From Sphingomonadales bacterium UBA7473 (GTDB lineage: Bacteria > Pseudomonadota > Alphaproteobacteria > Sphingomonadales > Sphingomonadaceae), in assembly GCA_002478575.1 (NCBI GenBank), contig DLOX01000174.1, positions 5,844 through 21,824 on the forward strand: 15,981 nt of DNA, in the 5' to 3' direction. Below the pieces are notes generated by a model. That model saw nothing but the letters and a program-made list of their open reading frames with translations, was not told the DNA's origin and ran no database searches. Shown in pieces: positions 1-7,331 of the stretch. Each line of letters begins with the position of its first letter. Position 1 is the first letter of the stretch. A program made the position numbers and the translations under genes.

Positions 1-1
1 G

Positions 2-559
2 CCCATTTTTGCAAGCCTCACCGGTAATGCCCCGCCTGCGCTTCGCCGGACGATGGCGATCCGCGCTACGGTTGTGGCCTCCTTCATCCTGTTGATGTTT
101 GGCTTGTTTGGCGAGGCCTTCTTGGGCGCTTTGGGGATCAGCCTTGATGCCTTCCGCATCGCTGGCGGCATCATGCTGTTCTTGATCGCCCTCGATATGG
201 TCTTTGAAAAGCGCACAGAACGGCGCGAACATCGCGCGGAAGACGTAAAGGCTCAGCCCGATCATGAAGATGTCTCCATCTTCCCCATGGCGATCCCGAT
301 GATTGCAGGGCCGGGATCCATTGCCTCGGTCATGCTGTTAAGTTCACGGTCGACGGGCTTGGAAGAAAGCCTCGCCGTCTTTGGTGCGTTGGCGCTTGTG
401 CTTGTGATCAACCTCATCGCGCTCATCGCCGCGGGGCCGCTGATGAAGCTCTTGGGCTACCGCGTAGAAGCCATGATCACCCGGATATTGGGCGTTGTCC
501 TTGCCGCCCTCGCGGCGCAATTTGTCGTCGATGGGGTGAAGGCCAGCTTCGGCCTATAG
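2..559 (+). CDS. MarC-family integral membrane protein, 5'-truncated
   Basis: Multi-pass inner-membrane protein of the MarC/UPF0056 family, whose function is not settled; the old link to multiple antibiotic resistance was withdrawn. The reading frame is open from base 2, so the 17 codons before the first in-window ATG (base 53) belong to the gene and its start lies upstream of the window. About 185 residues are visible against a family length near 200-210, so roughly 20 are missing. Hydrophobic segments alternate with a short charged loop (EKRTERREH). The segment PMAIPMIAGPGSIASVML carries the family's conserved proline-rich IP..GPG motif. The TAG stop (557-559) directly abuts the stop codon of the opposing gene. 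Confidence 0.9.
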   Translation, partial: PIFASLTGNAPPALRRTMAIRATVVASFILLMFGLFGEAFLGALGISLDAFRIAGGIMLFLIALDMVFEKRTERREHRAEDVKAQPDHEDVSIFPMAIPMIAGPGSIASVMLLSSRSTGLEESLAVFGALALVLVINLIALIAAGPLMKLLGYRVEAMITRILGVVLAALAAQFVVDGVKASFGL

Positions 560-1234
560 CCGCTTGGCCACCCCAAAGACGCCCATGATCAAGGGATCAT
601 TGGTTGAGGCAGGGTCGGCCCGGATCGCCATTTCTTCGCGGCCAATCGCCTTATAGATGCCATCCGATGCTTTCTGGCTGATATCATCGCGAAGCCCAGC
701 GAAATCAATGTTGGTCACTTGCTTCAGGGCTTCAGTCACCACGGGCGAGTCGAACAGCTTCAAGCCATTGTCGATCCCGGGAAGCATCTTTGAAAACAGC
801 GCATTGCCCATCGCGGACTTCAGCAAATCGGTCGCGGCAGTGCCGCCACCTGATACAATTCTAGCCGCATCATCGATGCCGAGGTTCATCACCGCTTCGG
901 CAACAACGGGGGCAGCGAGGTCAGCGCCTTTTTCTGCCGCGCGGTTCACTTGTTTGGTCAGCCGCGCTTTGAACGCACTGCTTCCCAAGATTACACCAGC
1001 AATTCCAGAGGCTTTTGCCCCGCCAAGCGCATCCGGCAAGCTGATCCGCGCCACAGCATCATCATAAAAGCCATTCTCCCTCACCAGTCCGGCAAAGGCG
1101 CGCTGGCCTGACAAGGACAAGAGCCTGCGGATCGCATCGACCAAGCTAAGCCCCAACCCTTGCGAACAAGCGGGCATCAACAGGATCGGTGAAACGACAG
1201 CAGCGGTGATGATGGTACGACGGGATATAGACAT
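554..1234 (-). CDS. DUF4197 domain protein, exported
   Basis: Exported protein of unknown function, 226 residues. The pattern SLVDAIRRLLSLSGQRAF, a central region rich in small residues (VVAEAVMNLGIDDAARIVSGG) and the C-terminal SDGIYKAIGREEMAIRADP match what I recall of DUF4197. The N-terminus is a signal sequence (RR near residue 5, hydrophobic core, then PAC at about residue 24), possibly a lipoprotein signal, though Met at -3 makes a poor lipobox. A GTG at 1240 is also in frame, but GGGGAG lies only about 1 nt from it. The same GGGGAG sits 7 nt before ATG 1234, so I chose 1234. It lies 74 nt downstream of parC on the same strand and could be co-transcribed with it. Confidence 0.85.
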   Translation of the reverse strand: MSISRRTIITAAVVSPILLMPACSQGLGLSLVDAIRRLLSLSGQRAFAGLVRENGFYDDAVARISLPDALGGAKASGIAGVILGSSAFKARLTKQVNRAAEKGADLAAPVVAEAVMNLGIDDAARIVSGGGTAATDLLKSAMGNALFSKMLPGIDNGLKLFDSPVVTEALKQVTNIDFAGLRDDISQKASDGIYKAIGREEMAIRADPASTNDPLIMGVFGVAKRL

Positions 1235-1308
1235 AGACACTCTCCCCTAATCTAATGTCGGGAGACTAGCTTCATGTTGGGAGGATGCAAGGGTGGCTGT
1301 TTGGGGGC

Positions 1309-3576
1309 TTACCCAAACCGATTATCCCGAGGGAAACCCGTTGGCGGCATCCGGCCTGCGGCTCCACGTGCGACGCGCCAGAGGGTCAAGTCCGTCTCGG
1401 TCCGCGTCCGCCCCGTGTCGCCACCCATTGCCCAGCTTAGCCCTTCCGCAAGCGTAAAGCTGATCGCGTCTGACAAGCCACCATCGCGGTATTTCTGCAG
1501 CGTCACGCCTTGGCCGCGGGTCATTTCAGGCAATTCTTCCAGCGGGAAGACCACGAGCTTGCGATTATCTCCGACGACCGCCGCATAATCATGGCCCGCG
1601 CCGATCACACGGACGACGCTCAGCTTCGCGCCGGTGCGGACATTCACAACTTGGCGGCCTTTGCGCGTCTCAGCGACCACATCAGAAGCCGTCGCGATAA
1701 AGCCCTTGCCATCGGACGCCGCGAGCAAGAGCCGCTCGCCTGCTTTGGCAGGGAAGAGATTCACAATCCCCACGCCATCCGGCAAATCGATCATCAGCCG
1801 CACTGGCTCCCCAAAGCCGCGCCCGCCTGGAAGCTTATCAGCGCCAAGCGTGAAGAAGCGACCATCTTCCGCCGCGAGCAAAATCTTGTCGGTCGTCTGC
1901 GCATGGAAGGCAAAGGCCGAGCCATCGCCCTCTTTGAACTTCGCTGCGTCCGCTGCATCCAGCGCCACATGGCCCTTCATCGCGCGCACCCAGCCGCGTT
2001 GAGACATGATGACGGTGATTGGCTCCCGCTCAATCATCGCTTCCAACGGAATATCGCGTGCAGGAGCCGCTTCCTCGATCAATGTCCGGCGCTTGCCCAA
2101 GGGGGTGTCTGGGCCATAGCGAACCCTGAGTGCTGCCAAATCCTTCTTCAGCCGCGTCCGTTGCCGCGCGGGGCTTTCGATCAACGCGACCAGCTCAGCA
2201 CGTTCGGCAAGCAGCTTTTCCCGCTCGCCTTTAATCTCCATTTCCTCAAGCCGTCGCAAAGACCGCAACCGCATATTGAGGATCGCTTCGGCCTGCCGGT
2301 CAGTCAGATTAAACTCCGCCATCATGACGGGTTTCGGCTCATCTTCATTGCGGATGATTTCAATCACCCGATCAAGATTGAGATAAGCGATCAAATAGCC
2401 TTCAAGCAGCTCTACCCGATCATCAATCTTGCCCAGCCGATGCTGCGAGCGCCGGACCAGCACTTCAATCTGATGCGTGATCCATTGGGTCAAAACTTCC
2501 TTCAGCCCCATCACACGCGGCGTGCGATCGGCACCCAGCACGTTCAGATTGAGGCCGAACTTCACTTCCAAATCAGAAAGCTTGTACAGGCTTTCCATCA
2601 GGATGTCGGGATCGACATTCTTGCTTTTGGGTTCAAGAATGATGCGAATATTCTCATCGCTTTCGTCGCGAATATCTTCGAGGATCGGCAGTTTCTTGTC
2701 ATTGATCAGCTGAGCAATGCCTTCGATCAGCTTGCCCTTTTGCACCTGATAAGGGATTTCGGTGACGACAATCGCCCAGGTGCCGCGCCCCAAATCCTCA
2801 ACGCTCCAGCGGCTGCGGATGCGGAAGGAGCCCCGGCCAGTGGCATAGGCATCCGCAATGCTCGACGCGCTATCGACAATCTGGCCGCCGGTCGGGAAAT
2901 CCGGGCCTTGGACGAACTGCATCAGCTCTGCCGGCTCGCATTTAGGGCTGTCGATCAGATGCGTCGCGGCATCGATGACTTCAGCGACATTATGCGGCGG
3001 GATATTGGTTGCCATGCCCACCGCAATGCCGCTTGAGCCATTGGCCAGCAGATTGGGGAAGAGGCCGGGAAAAAGCTCTGGCTCTTCATCTTCGCCATTA
3101 TAGGTGGGCTTATAATCGACGCCGCCATCATCAAGGCCCGCCATAAGATCAACGGCGGGGGACGCCAGCCGCGCCTCAGTATAGCGATAGGCCGCAGCAT
3201 TATCGCCATCGACATTCCCGAAATTGCCTTGGCCATCAACGAGCGGGTAACGCAGCGAAAAATCCTGCGCGAGCCGCACCATCGCGTCATAAACACTCGC
3301 ATCGCCATGCGGGTGATATTTGCCGATGGTATCGCCCACGACACGCGCTGACTTTTTGTAAGCGCCAGTTGGATCGAGCTTCAACTGCCGCATCGCCCAT
3401 AGCAAACGGCGATGCACAGGCTTCAACCCATCCCGCAAATCCGGGAGCGACCGCGCCGTGATCGTCGACAAGGCATAGACCAGATATCGGTCAGACAAGG
3501 CGCTATCAAAAGGGGCATCCACAATCGCCCGAAATGGATCTTCTTCGGGCTCAGGCGGTACAATCAGGTCACTCAT
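1309..3576 (-). CDS. parC: DNA topoisomerase IV subunit A
   Basis: The breakage-reunion subunit of the type IIA topoisomerase that decatenates sister chromosomes together with ParE. It has 755 residues, typical for ParC. The N-terminal winged-helix/tower region contains LRDGLKPVHRRLLWAM (about 47-62), the quinolone-determining loop YHPHGDASVYDAMVRLAQ (about 87-104) and the catalytic tyrosine Y132 in AAAYRYTEARL, which attacks DNA. A coiled-coil region (about 400-480, ILNMRLRSLRRLEEMEI) is followed by a C-terminal beta-pinwheel with MSQRGWVRAMKGH. That repeat resembles ParC rather than GyrA, because the GyrA box QRRGGKG is absent. The quinolone-loop position that is usually Ser in E. coli is Ala93 here. 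ATG 3576 has no strong ribosome binding site. Confidence 0.97.
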   Translation of the reverse strand: MSDLIVPPEPEEDPFRAIVDAPFDSALSDRYLVYALSTITARSLPDLRDGLKPVHRRLLWAMRQLKLDPTGAYKKSARVVGDTIGKYHPHGDASVYDAMVRLAQDFSLRYPLVDGQGNFGNVDGDNAAAYRYTEARLASPAVDLMAGLDDGGVDYKPTYNGEDEEPELFPGLFPNLLANGSSGIAVGMATNIPPHNVAEVIDAATHLIDSPKCEPAELMQFVQGPDFPTGGQIVDSASSIADAYATGRGSFRIRSRWSVEDLGRGTWAIVVTEIPYQVQKGKLIEGIAQLINDKKLPILEDIRDESDENIRIILEPKSKNVDPDILMESLYKLSDLEVKFGLNLNVLGADRTPRVMGLKEVLTQWITHQIEVLVRRSQHRLGKIDDRVELLEGYLIAYLNLDRVIEIIRNEDEPKPVMMAEFNLTDRQAEAILNMRLRSLRRLEEMEIKGEREKLLAERAELVALIESPARQRTRLKKDLAALRVRYGPDTPLGKRRTLIEEAAPARDIPLEAMIEREPITVIMSQRGWVRAMKGHVALDAADAAKFKEGDGSAFAFHAQTTDKILLAAEDGRFFTLGADKLPGGRGFGEPVRLMIDLPDGVGIVNLFPAKAGERLLLAASDGKGFIATASDVVAETRKGRQVVNVRTGAKLSVVRVIGAGHDYAAVVGDNRKLVVFPLEELPEMTRGQGVTLQKYRDGGLSDAISFTLAEGLSWAMGGDTGRTRTETDLTLWRVARGAAGRMPPTGFPRDNRFG

Positions 3577-3598
3577 ATAGCGTCCGATAGCAGCGCCG

Positions 3599-3627
3599 AG
3601 TCTGCGGGGCTAGTGGGGGGCTTTCAA
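3599..3627 (-). promoter_or_regulatory. Candidate sigma-70-type promoter for parC
   Basis: Reading the minus strand, TTGAAA (bases 3627-3622) matches five of six bases of the -35 consensus. It is followed after 17 nt by CAGACT (3604-3599), a weak -10 with three of six matches. A start about 7 nt beyond would leave a leader of only about 15-20 nt before ATG 3576. The divergent region 3577-3684 must also hold the promoter of the DUF4349 gene, which I could not place. Confidence 0.3.
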
Positions 3628-3684
3628 GAAGCTGGGGCTTGCATATCCTGCCGCAATGGGCACGATGGCGGGGAGGAGAATGAT

Positions 3685-4575
3685 ATGCGGTTCAGCCTGG
3701 TCATCGGCCTTTGTTTGATATCACTCGCTGGTTGCGGGGAGCCTATAGTTCACGAGATGAAAATGGACATGTCGGCGGACGCGGCTGGGGAAGGTGTTCC
3801 CATGTCATCCGTGGCAGTGGCCGAGCCCGCCAAAGGCGTTCCCACGGCGGAACCCCGCATCGCTTACAGCTATAGCCTCGGCTACCGTTTGGGCACGGGC
3901 GATATCGGCGAAGTCCAAACCCGACATGTCGCACTTTGTGACAAGCTCGGAACCGCCAAATGTCGAATTAAGTCGATGGTCCGCCAAAGCAGCGATGGCG
4001 AATTTGTAACCGCCAATCTAGCGTTGGTTGTTGACAGCAAAATTGCCCGCGCTTTTCAAATTGATCTTGATAAGGCCGTGGAAGCGGCGGGCGGAGAATC
4101 CTCGTCCCGCTCAATCGAAGCTGAAGATCTGTCCAAGCAAATGGTCGACACTGAAGCGCGCATCAAGGCTAAACAGGCTCTTGCTGATCGCCTATTGAAC
4201 TTGCTCCAAAACCGATCCGGCAAAGTTGGCGAACTGGTGGAGGCGGAACGCGCTTTTGCTGAAGCCCAAGAAGAGCTGGAAGCCGCACGCAGCTGGATGG
4301 CCGAAATGCAAGCTAGGGTGGCGATGTCAGACATCACCATCACATACAACAGCACGTCGCCTTCTGGGTCTGGACTTTGGAGCCCAATCCGCGACGCCAT
4401 AAGTGAGGCGGGTCAAATCCTAGGCGAAAGCGTTGGCGCAATGCTCCGAATCTTTGTTGGCGTGCTGCCTTGGCTGTTGACTTTGGCAGGCTTGATCTGG
4501 CTTGGTCGAAAGCGCGGCTGGATGGCCGGGTGGCGCTGGCCTTGGAGGAAGAACAAGACACCAGAAGAGAGCTAA
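3685..4575 (+). CDS. DUF4349 domain lipoprotein
   Basis: Membrane-anchored protein of unknown function, 296 residues. ATG 3685 is preceded by a strong GGAGGAG (about 3672-3678); the frame stays open further upstream, but that part overlaps the divergent parC start and lacks such a site. The signal peptide ends in a good lipobox, LAGC, with Cys17 as the lipidated residue. A Ser/Ala/Pro-rich linker leads to a periplasmic domain (about 58-150), then a long coiled coil (about 150-212: MVDTEARIKAKQALADRL, VEAERAFAEAQEELEAARS). A transmembrane helix (about 252-274) and a short basic Trp/Arg tail follow. This order is characteristic of DUF4349. The gene converges on the ABC-F gene with only 3 nt between stop codons. 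Confidence 0.85.
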   Translation: MRFSLVIGLCLISLAGCGEPIVHEMKMDMSADAAGEGVPMSSVAVAEPAKGVPTAEPRIAYSYSLGYRLGTGDIGEVQTRHVALCDKLGTAKCRIKSMVRQSSDGEFVTANLALVVDSKIARAFQIDLDKAVEAAGGESSSRSIEAEDLSKQMVDTEARIKAKQALADRLLNLLQNRSGKVGELVEAERAFAEAQEELEAARSWMAEMQARVAMSDITITYNSTSPSGSGLWSPIRDAISEAGQILGESVGAMLRIFVGVLPWLLTLAGLIWLGRKRGWMAGWRWPWRKNKTPEES

Positions 4576-4578
4576 GGC

Positions 4579-6450
4579 CTAGCCCTCCCCCTCAACAGCC
4601 TCACTCGCTTCCATCCACTTGGCTTCGGCGACTTCTAAGGCCTCAGCGATCTTGGCGCGGCGTTGCATCAGATCTCCCATCGTCAGCTTGGCATATTCCG
4701 CCGTTGCTTGAGAGGGATCGAACATGGCGCGATCAATGTCATTCTTAACCGCGGTTAGCTTGGCCATATCGGCTTCGGCATCGCGGACGGCTTTCCGAAG
4801 GGCCTGTTGCGCTTCACGCGCGGCGGCGGCGGCTTTGCGATCTTCTTTCTTATTGCCACCTTTGAAACCGTCTCCGCCCTTATTTTGGTTCTTGCCCAAA
4901 ATCATGTCGGTATAATCATCAAGGCTGCCAACATAGTCGGTCGCGCGGCCGCCACCGACGAGGACGAGGCGATCTGACGTCAGTTCCAGCATATGGCGAT
5001 CATGGCTGACCATGACGACAGCGCCTTCATAACTGTTCAGCGCTTGCACTAGAGCCTCGCGGGCATCGACATCCAAATGGTTCGTGGGTTCATCGAGGAT
5101 CAGCATATGCGGCGCTTCACGCGTGATCAGTGCCAGCGCCAGTCGTGCCCGTTCGCCGCCGGAGAGCTTCCCAACCTGCGTCGTCGCCTTCTGCCCTGAA
5201 AAGCCAAAGCGGCCCAATTGACCGCGCACAGCACCCGGCGTCGCGCCCTTCATAGCGCGGGTCATATGTTCAAGCGGTGTATCCGCGCCGTCCAGTTCTT
5301 CCACCTGATATTGGGTGAAATAGCCGACCTTCATCTTGCCGGACGCATTGACCTCGCCTGCCATCGGGGGAAGCTGGGCGGCAAGCAGGCGCGCCAGCGT
5401 CGTCTTGCCATTGCCGTTGCGGCCAAGCAGCGCGACCCGATCATCGGGATCAATCCGCAAGTTGAGCCGTTCGAGGATTGGCTTGTCTTCGGTATAGCCG
5501 ACGCTGGCCAGATCAAGCGTGACCAATGGCGGCTTCAGCTCATCAGGGCTGGGAAAATCAAAGCTCAAGGACGGGTCTTCAGCGAGCGCGGCGATCGGCT
5601 GCATCTTCGCCAAGGCTTTCGCCCGCGATTGGGCTTGCTTAGCAGTTGAGGCCCGGGCGCTGTTCCGCGCGACATAGTCCTGGAGCTTCGCCCGTTGTGC
5701 ATCTTGTGAGGCTTTGGCGGCTGCCAATTGTGCGGCACGCTCAGCCCGTTGCCGTTCAAAACTATCATAGCCGCCAGTGTAAAGCGTGGTCTTTCCGCCT
5801 TCCAAATGGAGGATATGATCAACGACCGAGTTTAGCAGGTCGCGTTCATGGCTGATCACGATCATGGTCGCAGGGTAAGATTTGAGGAAATTCTCGAGCC
5901 ACAGCGTCGCTTCCAGATCCAAATGGTTGGATGGCTCATCGAGCAGCAAGAGATCAGGCGCAGAGAACAGCAAAGCCGCCAATGCAACGCGCATTTTCCA
6001 GCCGCCCGAAAAACTATCCAGCGGCCGATGCTGATCTTCCTCGGGAAAACCCAAGCCGACCAAGATGCGCGCAGCCCGTGCGGGCGCCGCGTGAGCGTCA
6101 ATCGCGTTTAGCCGCTCGTGAATCTCGCCGATCCGGTCGAGATCTTCAACAGTCTCTGCTTCGAGAAGGAGGGCGGCGCGTTCGGTATCCGCTGCTAGAA
6201 CAGCCTCGATGGGCGTTATGGTGCCATGCGGGGCCTCCTGCGCGATATAGCCGATCTTCGCGGCTTTGGGCATATCAATGCCGCCTTCATCGGCTTCCAG
6301 CTCGCCAATGATCGTTTTCATCAAAGTGGATTTGCCCGCGCCATTGCGGCCGATCAGGCCAACCCGGGCTTTAGTCGGGAGCGAGGCGCTTGCCCGCTCG
6401 AGGATAGGCCGTCCGCCAAGGCGGACAGTGAGATTCGAAAAACTGATCAT
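4579..6450 (-). CDS. ABC-F family ATP-binding protein, YheS type
   Basis: Soluble twin ATP-binding-cassette protein without membrane domain, 623 residues. ABC-F proteins bind the ribosomal E site and affect translation; YheS-type members are housekeeping proteins rather than proven resistance factors. Cassette 1: Walker A GRNGAGKS (34-41), signature SFSGG (146-150), Walker B and D-loop LLLLDEPSNHLD (167-178). The charged linker (about 235-290), which in the family reaches towards P-site tRNA, contains RASTAKQAQSRAKAL. Cassette 2: GRNGNGKT (343-350), LSGGE (429-433), LILDEPTNHLD (about 450-460). The tail is a charged coiled coil (about 535-620). Length and linker fit E. coli YheS best; Uup is the main alternative. 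It starts at ATG 6450, downstream of an unusually structured intergenic region. Confidence 0.92.
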   Translation of the reverse strand: MISFSNLTVRLGGRPILERASASLPTKARVGLIGRNGAGKSTLMKTIIGELEADEGGIDMPKAAKIGYIAQEAPHGTITPIEAVLAADTERAALLLEAETVEDLDRIGEIHERLNAIDAHAAPARAARILVGLGFPEEDQHRPLDSFSGGWKMRVALAALLFSAPDLLLLDEPSNHLDLEATLWLENFLKSYPATMIVISHERDLLNSVVDHILHLEGGKTTLYTGGYDSFERQRAERAAQLAAAKASQDAQRAKLQDYVARNSARASTAKQAQSRAKALAKMQPIAALAEDPSLSFDFPSPDELKPPLVTLDLASVGYTEDKPILERLNLRIDPDDRVALLGRNGNGKTTLARLLAAQLPPMAGEVNASGKMKVGYFTQYQVEELDGADTPLEHMTRAMKGATPGAVRGQLGRFGFSGQKATTQVGKLSGGERARLALALITREAPHMLILDEPTNHLDVDAREALVQALNSYEGAVVMVSHDRHMLELTSDRLVLVGGGRATDYVGSLDDYTDMILGKNQNKGGDGFKGGNKKEDRKAAAAAREAQQALRKAVRDAEADMAKLTAVKNDIDRAMFDPSQATAEYAKLTMGDLMQRRAKIAEALEVAEAKWMEASEAVEGEG

Positions 6451-6515
6451 GATGGCCGCGCCTTTAACGAGGCACTGCCATCATGTCACATGCTTAGTCT
6501 GCACTATTGGTCGGA

Positions 6516-6636
6516 GGGAGCAGTAAGGAGAAAAGGGAGGGTTCAAACTGCTCCCCCCGTGGGGTACCAGAACCGGCTCTTGATGGCATCAAGACACAGG
6601 TTCTGGCCCAATTCATTATCGATGTCCGAGCCGGTT
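6516..6636. repeat. Structured intergenic region with overlapping inverted repeats
   Basis: The 220 nt between the fasciclin stop and the ABC-F start hold no convincing gene but several perfect inverted repeats. These are 6567-6574 with 6599-6606 (CCAGAACC/GGTTCTGG) enclosing 6579-6584 with 6588-6593 (CTTGAT/ATCAAG); 6571-6579 with 6628-6636 (AACCGGCTC/GAGCCGGTT); and 6516-6524 with 6547-6555 (GGGAGCAGT/ACTGCTCCC, purine-rich loop). The first and second pairings share bases 6571-6574, so they cannot form together. In the minus-strand transcript this would be the 3' region of the fasciclin mRNA or the leader of the ABC-F mRNA. No stem is followed by a run of U, so this is not a standard intrinsic terminator. 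Confidence 0.55.
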
Positions 6637-6670
6637 GGCGGTCCAACTGCACCCGAAATCGCTGTTGGCC

Positions 6671-7216
6671 TTATGGCATCAACACAGTGTCAACGACGTG
6701 GATCACGCCATTGGATTGCATGACATTGGCTTGGCTGACGGTTGATTTTCCGCCCTTGGCATCGGTCAGAACAAGCTTCTTGCCCATCATGCGCGCCGTT
6801 AACGTGCCGCCTTGCACCGTTGTCAGTGTCGCCATGCCCTTGCCAGCTTTGATCTTATTGGCAATGTCAGTGCTCGTCATGCGTCCTGCGACGACATGAT
6901 AGGTCAACACGGTGGTCAGCGTGCCCTTATTCTCAGGCATAACCAGGGTGTCGACTGTGCCTGCTGGCAATTTGCCGAAAGCAGCATTGGTTGGCGCGAA
7001 CACCGTGAATGGCCCAGGCGACATCAACGTATCGACGAGACCAGCGGCCTTAACAGCCGCCACAAGCGTTGTGTGATCCTTTGAGTTGACAGCATTCTCA
7101 ACGATATTCTTCGTTGGGAACATAGCAGCGCCGCCGACAATGGGGTTCTTCATGGCAGCTACGGCCGCGCTGGACAGTGCGATCGCCGACAGAGCAACAA
7201 TGATGGATTTCTTCAT
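6671..7216 (-). CDS. Exported fasciclin (FAS1) domain protein
   Basis: Secreted or periplasmic single-FAS1-domain protein of 181 residues; FAS1 domains mediate adhesion or protein and carbohydrate contacts at the cell surface. The signal peptide is KKSIIVALSAIALSSAAVAA with likely cleavage after residue 20 or 21. The FAS1 domain spans about 35-181 and shows the H1 box GPFTVFAPTNAAF (68-80), the central LTYHVVAGR (104-112) and the H2 box GVIHVVDTVLMP (170-181). The domain fills the mature protein. The start has AAGGAA 6 nt upstream. The gene lies 105 nt downstream of the anti-sigma gene on the same strand and has its own candidate promoter. Mycobacterial SigK/RskA controls the FAS1 proteins MPT70 and MPT83, which suggests that this gene is a target of the neighbouring sigma factor. 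Confidence 0.93.
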   Translation of the reverse strand: MKKSIIVALSAIALSSAAVAAMKNPIVGGAAMFPTKNIVENAVNSKDHTTLVAAVKAAGLVDTLMSPGPFTVFAPTNAAFGKLPAGTVDTLVMPENKGTLTTVLTYHVVAGRMTSTDIANKIKAGKGMATLTTVQGGTLTARMMGKKLVLTDAKGGKSTVSQANVMQSNGVIHVVDTVLMP

Positions 7217-7268
7217 GGGGGGATTCCTTCAAGTTCGTGTCGTACCCTTAGGTCTGGATACGGATGCA

Positions 7269-7296
7269 GTTACGAGAAGAGATCAATGAAGGATGC
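7269..7296 (-). promoter_or_regulatory. Candidate ECF-type promoter of the fasciclin gene
   Basis: On the minus strand, GCATCC (7296-7291) and CGTAAC (7274-7269) are separated by 16 nt. Many ECF sigma factors use a -10 of CGT(A/C) type at this spacing, and the mycobacterial SigK -35 is remembered as CCATCC, so GCATCC fits well. Transcription would start near 7262, giving a leader of about 45 nt. GGATGCA recurs on the plus strand at 7262-7268. No second copy of the promoter pair was found upstream of the sigma gene itself. Confidence 0.4.
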
Positions 7297-7315
7297 AAAG
7301 GGCCTGAAATTTTTT

Positions 7316-7331
7316 TGTGATCTAAATCACA
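7316..7331. promoter_or_regulatory. CRP-type palindrome
   Basis: TGTGATCTAAATCACA is a perfect TGTGAT-N4-ATCACA palindrome and matches the classical CRP half-sites TGTGA-N6-TCACA on both sides. It overlaps the anti-sigma stop codon (7322-7324) and its centre is about 107 nt upstream of the fasciclin ATG. It is not a terminator: on the minus strand it is followed by a run of A, on the plus strand by GTAATTTTC. The matching regulator, a CRP/FNR-family protein, is not in the window. Confidence 0.5.

Noticed and set aside
657..1067. Plus-strand frame opposite the DUF4197 gene.
   Set aside because: Antisense to a gene with a signal peptide, a good ribosome binding site and family motifs; low-complexity Ser/Ala-rich translation.
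1510..3036. Open frame of 508 codons on the plus strand opposite parC.
   Set aside because: It lies wholly antisense to parC, whose protein is conserved over its full length. The translation is Arg/Gln/His-rich without domains, as expected for a shadow frame.
3412..3684. Upstream extension of the DUF4349 frame.
   Set aside because: It overlaps the divergent parC start, while ATG 3685 has a strong ribosome binding site and begins a lipoprotein signal peptide.
7316..7331. Palindrome considered as an intrinsic terminator of the sigma/anti-sigma operon.
   Set aside because: The stem is only 6 bp plus a 4-nt loop and is followed by A residues on the minus strand, not U.
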